Origin: Acidobacteriota bacterium | GTDB taxonomy: Bacteria > Acidobacteriota > Blastocatellia > Pyrinomonadales > Pyrinomonadaceae | Length of the DNA: 9,477 bases | Direction: 5' to 3' | Assembly: GCA_963169175.1 (NCBI GenBank) | Contig: CAUJFK010000385.1 | Location: 1 to 9,477 of the forward strand | Program-made: the position numbers and the translations under genes | Shown here: positions 7,003 through 9,477 of the stretch, piece after piece | Numbering within the stretch: position 1 is the first letter of the stretch | How the letters are laid out: every line of letters begins with the position of its first letter | Notes under the pieces: generated by a model | What the model saw: the letters and a program-made list of their open reading frames with translations, nothing else | Told to the model about the DNA's origin: nothing | Databases searched by the model: none

Positions 7003-7512
7003 TTATCTGGCACCGCGTATCGCCTTGCCCAGCTTTTCGTTTAGGCCGGCGTGATGAAAATGACAGATCGCTATCGCGAGGGCATCGGCCGCGTCATGAG
7101 GCGTCGGGGCAGATCTTAGGCCAAGCAGCAGTCGCACCATCTCGCCGACCTGCTGTTTTTCCGCGTTGCCGTATCCGACGACCGTTTTCTTTACCAATCG
7201 CGGGGCGTATTCAGCGATCGACAGCCCGCGCTGTTCCGCCATCAGCAGCATGACGCCGCGGACCTGGCCGAGCTTCATCGCAACATTTACGTTTATCGAA
7301 TAAAAAGCTTCTTCGATCGCCATCGCCTCCGGCCGAAGGCGTTCGGCCACCTCATCAACGCTGGCAAAGATCTTGGCCAGCCGCTTTGAGAACTCCTGCC
7401 GCGGGTTTGACCGAACGACGCCGAACTCGACCAGCGAATACTTATTCCCGCTGCCTTCGACGACACCCCAACCGAGCGTTTCGCTGCCTGGGTCGATACC
7501 TAAAACTCTCAT
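7003..7512 (-). CDS. ruvC: Holliday junction endonuclease RuvC
   Basis: 169 residues, typical length. RuvC is the dimeric Mg-dependent resolvase that nicks Holliday junctions symmetrically during recombinational repair, normally with RuvAB. The RNase H-like fold shows its four acidic ligands: D7 in MRVLGIDPGSETLGWGVV, E67 in AIEEAFYSINVNVAMKLGQ, and D140 and D143 in PHDAADALAIAICH. The basic motif RLVKKTVVGYGNAEKQQV (105-122) is the usual junction-binding region. The start is the ATG at the very beginning of the RNase H fold, with AGG a few bases upstream. ruvA and ruvB are not in the window. The next gene on the strand is the exported SH3-like protein, an unusual partner for a DNA repair gene. 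Confidence 0.97.
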   Translation of the reverse strand: MRVLGIDPGSETLGWGVVEGSGNKYSLVEFGVVRSNPRQEFSKRLAKIFASVDEVAERLRPEAMAIEEAFYSINVNVAMKLGQVRGVMLLMAEQRGLSIAEYAPRLVKKTVVGYGNAEKQQVGEMVRLLLGLRSAPTPHDAADALAIAICHFHHAGLNEKLGKAIRGAR

Positions 7513-7546
7513 CTGGCCTGATTATGCGGGATGCGGAAATGAAGAC

Positions 7547-7575
7547 AAGATAACGCAGGTTACCCAAGGATGCAA
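7547..7575 (-). promoter_or_regulatory. candidate promoter for ruvC
   Basis: Read on the - strand, TTGCAT (complement of 7570-7575) and TATCTT (complement of 7547-7552) are separated by exactly 17 bases. Transcription would begin near 7540, about 28 bases before the ruvC ATG. The matches are modest: three of six for the -35 and four of six for the -10. Position in a divergent gap supports it. Confidence 0.3.
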
Positions 7576-7663
7576 CTCTTGTGCGGGAAACCTGGCACAT
7601 CGACACGAGCTTGATGCGCGGGCCTCACGGTGACGCCGCCGCTCGCGGGCGAACTTTCGCATT

Positions 7664-7692
7664 TTGTAAATTACACCAAGAAACCTTATCAT
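7664..7692 (+). promoter_or_regulatory. candidate promoter for the DYAGLFPP-family gene
   Basis: TTGTAA (7664-7669) and TATCAT (7687-7692) are spaced by exactly 17 bases and match consensus at four and five of six positions. Transcription would start near 7699, about 30 bases before ATG 7729. This start lies downstream of the in-frame GTG at 7630, so it also argues against that longer reading. Confidence 0.5.
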
Positions 7693-7728
7693 TTCAAGAT
7701 ACACCTTAGCGCCCATAAGACGAGGAAA

Positions 7729-8640
7729 ATGAACGCTCAAGCCGCCGCCCTACCCCCAAAACGATCCATCAGCGCACTGCTCGCCGAGATAGTAGATTAT
7801 GCCGGATTGTTTCCGCCATCGCTTTTGCCGATGAAAGATGCGGTCGCGAATTATTTGCAGTATCGTTCGGGGGAGCACGGCTGGATGCTTGGCAGGTTCG
7901 TTCTGCCGGTTGCCCGGCTTAATGAATTTCTTGAGGCCGCCGAGGACCTATTTTCCGACGGCGACCCGTGGCGGCTTAGTGTGTTGGCGGGCGAGGATAT
8001 CGCGTCCACGATCCGTGAGATAAAGCTGTTCAATTCGCAGAACGCAGGCCGTGCTGTGTGCGATTCGCTGGAGGTCAAGGCGAACACTGTTTCAAAGATC
8101 GAGAACACGGTCGCGGCCCTTCCGGAAGATCTGACGACATATTTTGAGATCTCTACGGGCGAGAATTTTGCCGAACTGCTCTCGATGCTTTCGATAAAAC
8201 GCCAGCGGGCAAAGATCCGGTCGGGCGGTACGACGCGTGAAGATTTTCCGCCGACCCGCGAGATCGTTCGGTTTGTGCGAACGTGCATGGCGGCAAATGT
8301 TCCATTCAAGGCAACGGCCGGGCTTCACCATCCGATCCGCTGCTTTCGCCCGCTGACCTACGCCGTGAATGCGCCGCGCGGGACAATGCACGGCTTTTTG
8401 AACGTTCTGCTGATGACCGGCTTTGCGCGTGAGAGCTTCCGCGTTGCGTTGCTTGAGGAACTGATGGAAGAAGAGTTTGACGAGATATTTGCCTTTCGCG
8501 ACGATGGAGTTGCATGGCGGGGCGAATATTTCCTATCAGCCGCCCAGCTAGAGATACTGCGGCGCAAAGGGATGATCTCATTCGGCTCATGCTCGTTCAC
8601 CGAACCCGTCGAAGACCTGAAGGCCTTAGGCCTGCTCTAG
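7729..8640 (+). CDS. conserved protein of unknown function with DYAGLFPP and KATAGLHHP motifs
   Basis: 303 residues from ATG 7729. No signal peptide or membrane segment is seen, so it is probably cytosolic. I recognise the motif set as a widespread family of hypothetical proteins but know no assigned function. Landmarks in order: IVDYAGLFPPS (21-31), HGWMLGRFVLP (50-60), KIRSGG (162-167), FKATAGLHHPIR (193-204), MHGFLNV (220-226) and the C-terminal FGSCSFTEPVEDLKALGLL (285-303). Alternating hydrophobic strands and helices, with conserved Lys, His-His and Arg at strand ends, would suit an alpha/beta barrel enzyme; that is inference. GAGG at 7722-7725 precedes the ATG at a short spacing. An in-frame GTG at 7630 would add 33 residues but lies upstream of the predicted transcription start, so I prefer 7729. 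The gene is divergent from ruvC. Its TAG stop overlaps the first flanking repeat copy. Confidence 0.85.
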   Translation: MNAQAAALPPKRSISALLAEIVDYAGLFPPSLLPMKDAVANYLQYRSGEHGWMLGRFVLPVARLNEFLEAAEDLFSDGDPWRLSVLAGEDIASTIREIKLFNSQNAGRAVCDSLEVKANTVSKIENTVAALPEDLTTYFEISTGENFAELLSMLSIKRQRAKIRSGGTTREDFPPTREIVRFVRTCMAANVPFKATAGLHHPIRCFRPLTYAVNAPRGTMHGFLNVLLMTGFARESFRVALLEELMEEEFDEIFAFRDDGVAWRGEYFLSAAQLEILRRKGMISFGSCSFTEPVEDLKALGLL

Positions 8641-8669
8641 GCAGAAACACGACCGGTAGGGAGTGTGCC
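8640..8669 (+). repeat. REP-like repeat, copy 1
   Basis: Consensus copy. It reads in segments GGC, AGAA, ACAC, GA, CC, GGTA, GG, GA, GTGT, GCC. ACAC pairs GTGT, CC pairs GG, GGC pairs GCC with AGAA bulged, and GGTA is the apical loop. The base before it (A at 8639) is the same in all five copies, so the AG of the upstream gene's TAG stop belongs to the repeat unit. Confidence 0.9.
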
Positions 8670-8674
8670 TTGTC

Positions 8675-8709
8675 GGATTTTGGATTTTGGATTTCCGATT
8701 TTGGATTTG
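8675..8709 (+). repeat. heptamer tandem repeat, five units of GGATTTT type
   Basis: Five consecutive 7-base units: GGATTTT, GGATTTT, GGATTTC, CGATTTT, GGATTTG. The tract lies between repeat copies 1 and 2. The unit is not a multiple of three, and the tract is far more AT-rich than its surroundings. It is probably prone to slippage and variable in length between strains. Confidence 0.85.
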
Positions 8710-8726
8710 CTTAACGGAGAGACGCA

Positions 8727-8756
8727 GGCAGAAACACGACCGGTAGGGAGTGTGCC
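8727..8756 (+). repeat. REP-like repeat, copy 2
   Basis: Identical over 30 bases to copy 1 at 8640-8669, in the same orientation. It is separated from copy 3 by only six bases, so the two hairpins form a close direct pair upstream of the transposase gene. Confidence 0.9.
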
Positions 8757-8762
8757 CCAGCA

Positions 8763-8792
8763 GGCAGATACACGACCGGTAGGGAGCGTGCC
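8763..8792 (+). repeat. REP-like repeat, copy 3
   Basis: Two differences from copy 1: the bulge is AGAT rather than AGAA, and the 3' arm is GCGT rather than GTGT, which breaks one pair. It ends 15 bases before the transposase ATG, so a hairpin here could affect translation of that gene. Confidence 0.9.
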
Positions 8793-8807
8793 CCGCAGCT
8801 TGTACAT

Positions 8808-9326
8808 ATGTCAGATCACGAATGGGACGATAGCCAATATCCGCTGGCGTACCTGATCACCATCAGGACCCACGGCACTTGGCTGCACGGCGACCAAAGA
8901 GGTTCCGTCGATCGGCACGGCAAAAATATATACGGTGCCGAGCGAATAGCGCTCGACCCGGTGTATTCGGTAACAATGGATCGAAACATGATCTCTGAGC
9001 CATTTTTGCTTAACGCCCCGCAACGAGCCGTCGTCGAATCAGCCATTCGGAACGTTTGCAATCACCGGCTTTTCGGACTACCCGCAATTCACGTTAGAAC
9101 CAATCACACGCACATAGTAGCCGTTGCGCAAATACCGCCCAAGCTGATGATGAATGCCTTTAAGGCCAATGCCACACGGGAACTCCGCGAGTCAGGTCTA
9201 GTTGCGAGGGATCAGCGCGTTTGGTCACGCGGCGGAAGCACTCGATATTTGTGGAAGCCGAATAATGTCGAGCGGGCGATAGATTACACGATTAACGGCC
9301 AGGGCGATGAGCTCCCCAACTTTTAA
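8808..9326 (+). CDS. REP-associated (IS200-like) tyrosine transposase
   Basis: 172 residues, in the size range of single-domain Y1 transposases. These HUH nucleases cut and rejoin single-stranded DNA at small hairpins through a 5'-phosphotyrosine link. The metal-binding HxH is H100-T-H102 in HVRTNHTHIVAV. Y160 in ERAIDYTINGQ sits in the C-terminal helix where the catalytic tyrosine is expected. PLAYLITIRTHGTWLHGDQRGSVDR at residues 12-36, here shown by its ends PLAYLIT and RGSVDR, is the first strand and loop I associate with this transposase subgroup. WSRGGSTRYLW (139-149) precedes the catalytic helix. The frame is intact with no stop, so it may be active. No Shine-Dalgarno sequence precedes ATG 8808, consistent with low expression. 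The five flanking repeats support a REP-associated role over an ordinary IS200 insertion. Confidence 0.85.
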   Translation: MSDHEWDDSQYPLAYLITIRTHGTWLHGDQRGSVDRHGKNIYGAERIALDPVYSVTMDRNMISEPFLLNAPQRAVVESAIRNVCNHRLFGLPAIHVRTNHTHIVAVAQIPPKLMMNAFKANATRELRESGLVARDQRVWSRGGSTRYLWKPNNVERAIDYTINGQGDELPNF

Positions 9327-9356
9327 GGCAGAAACACGACCGGTAGAGAGTGTGCC
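9327..9356 (+). repeat. REP-like repeat, copy 4
   Basis: One change from copy 1: the inner 3' pair is GA rather than GG, so one CC-GG pair is lost. It starts directly after the transposase TAA stop (9324-9326), whose last A is the invariant base preceding every copy. Confidence 0.9.
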
Positions 9357-9363
9357 CGCCTGA

Positions 9364-9393
9364 GGCAGAAACACGAGCAGTAGCGAGTGTGCC
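9364..9393 (+). repeat. REP-like repeat, copy 5 (divergent, compensatory)
   Basis: The most divergent copy. The inner stem is GC on the 5' side and GC on the 3' side instead of CC and GG, so both pairs are kept. The loop is AGTA instead of GGTA, still leaving GTAG intact. It is preceded by TGA (9361-9363). The remaining 84 bases to the window end show no convincing gene, apart from a possible start at 9466. Confidence 0.85.
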
Positions 9394-9477
9394 CGTTGAG
9401 CCGAAGCCGGATCGCCCAACAAGCCATCTGTCGCGAAGTTGAGTAGTGTTGGACTGAGATTGTACATGACCAACGGG

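Larger units (their letters stand above)
8639..9393. mobile_element. REP-type cassette: Y1 transposase gene with five flanking direct repeats
   Basis: A transposase gene (8808-9326) is bracketed by three upstream and two downstream copies of a 30-base hairpin repeat, all in the same orientation. This is the arrangement expected for a REP-associated tyrosine transposase with its cognate REP sequences. The true ends of any mobile unit cannot be fixed. No long terminal inverted repeats are seen, and none are expected for Y1 elements. Confidence 0.65.

Noticed and set aside
7630..7728. GTG-initiated 33-residue extension of the DYAGLFPP-family protein.
   Set aside because: The predicted transcription start (about 7699) lies downstream, and the ATG at 7729 has a GAGG.
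8665..8856. 63-codon + strand frame containing two ETRPVGSVP-type peptide repeats.
   Set aside because: It is simply translation of the REP copies and heptamer tract. It overlaps the transposase start in another frame and has no ribosome site.
8640..9393. CRISPR array made of the 30-base repeats.
   Set aside because: Spacing is irregular (57, 6, 534 and 7 bases between copies), there are no unique spacers of constant length and no cas genes. A transposase gene sits inside the set.
9225..9473. 82-codon - strand frame at the right edge.
   Set aside because: It is antisense to the end of the transposase gene and to two repeat copies, with no family resemblance.

Overview
The window reads as bacterial chromosome, moderately GC-rich, with five recognisable housekeeping genes, three exported or uncharacterised proteins, and a small transposase-plus-repeat cassette at the right end. 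The codon habit, the lineage-type hypothetical proteins, the GGATTTT-type heptamer repeat and the style of the REP-associated transposase suggest Acidobacteriota, perhaps Blastocatellia. That placement is inference and was not checked by any search.

Layout. Positions 1-281 hold no convincing gene but carry a candidate extended -10 promoter overlapped by an inverted repeat. Next, on the + strand, comes an exported penicillin-binding-protein-type transpeptidase with a very lysine-rich N-terminal tail (282-1922), closed by an intrinsic terminator. A promoter with a consensus -35 then precedes an exported 418-residue helical protein of unknown function (2232-3488), closed by a second clear terminator. 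A + strand run follows with rnc (RNase III), lepB (signal peptidase I) and psuG (pseudouridine-5'-phosphate glycosidase). Convergent to psuG, on the - strand, lies a two-gene unit: ruvC (7003-7512) followed 21 bases later by an exported SH3-like protein (6202-6981). Divergent from ruvC, with its own good promoter, is a 303-residue conserved uncharacterised protein (7729-8640).

Right end. An IS200/Y1-like REP-associated tyrosine transposase (8808-9326) is flanked by five direct copies of a 30-base repeat, three upstream and two downstream, plus a five-unit heptamer tract. The repeat folds into a hairpin with a predicted tandem G-A step and an invariant GTAG. The most divergent copy changes both sides of the inner stem and keeps pairing. 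This is the part of the window most worth a second look.

How the genes work together. Most of the left half concerns the cell envelope: a cell-wall transpeptidase, two exported proteins, and the signal peptidase that would process such precursors. RNase III, RuvC and PsuG serve RNA processing, recombination and nucleoside salvage. No single pathway spans the window.
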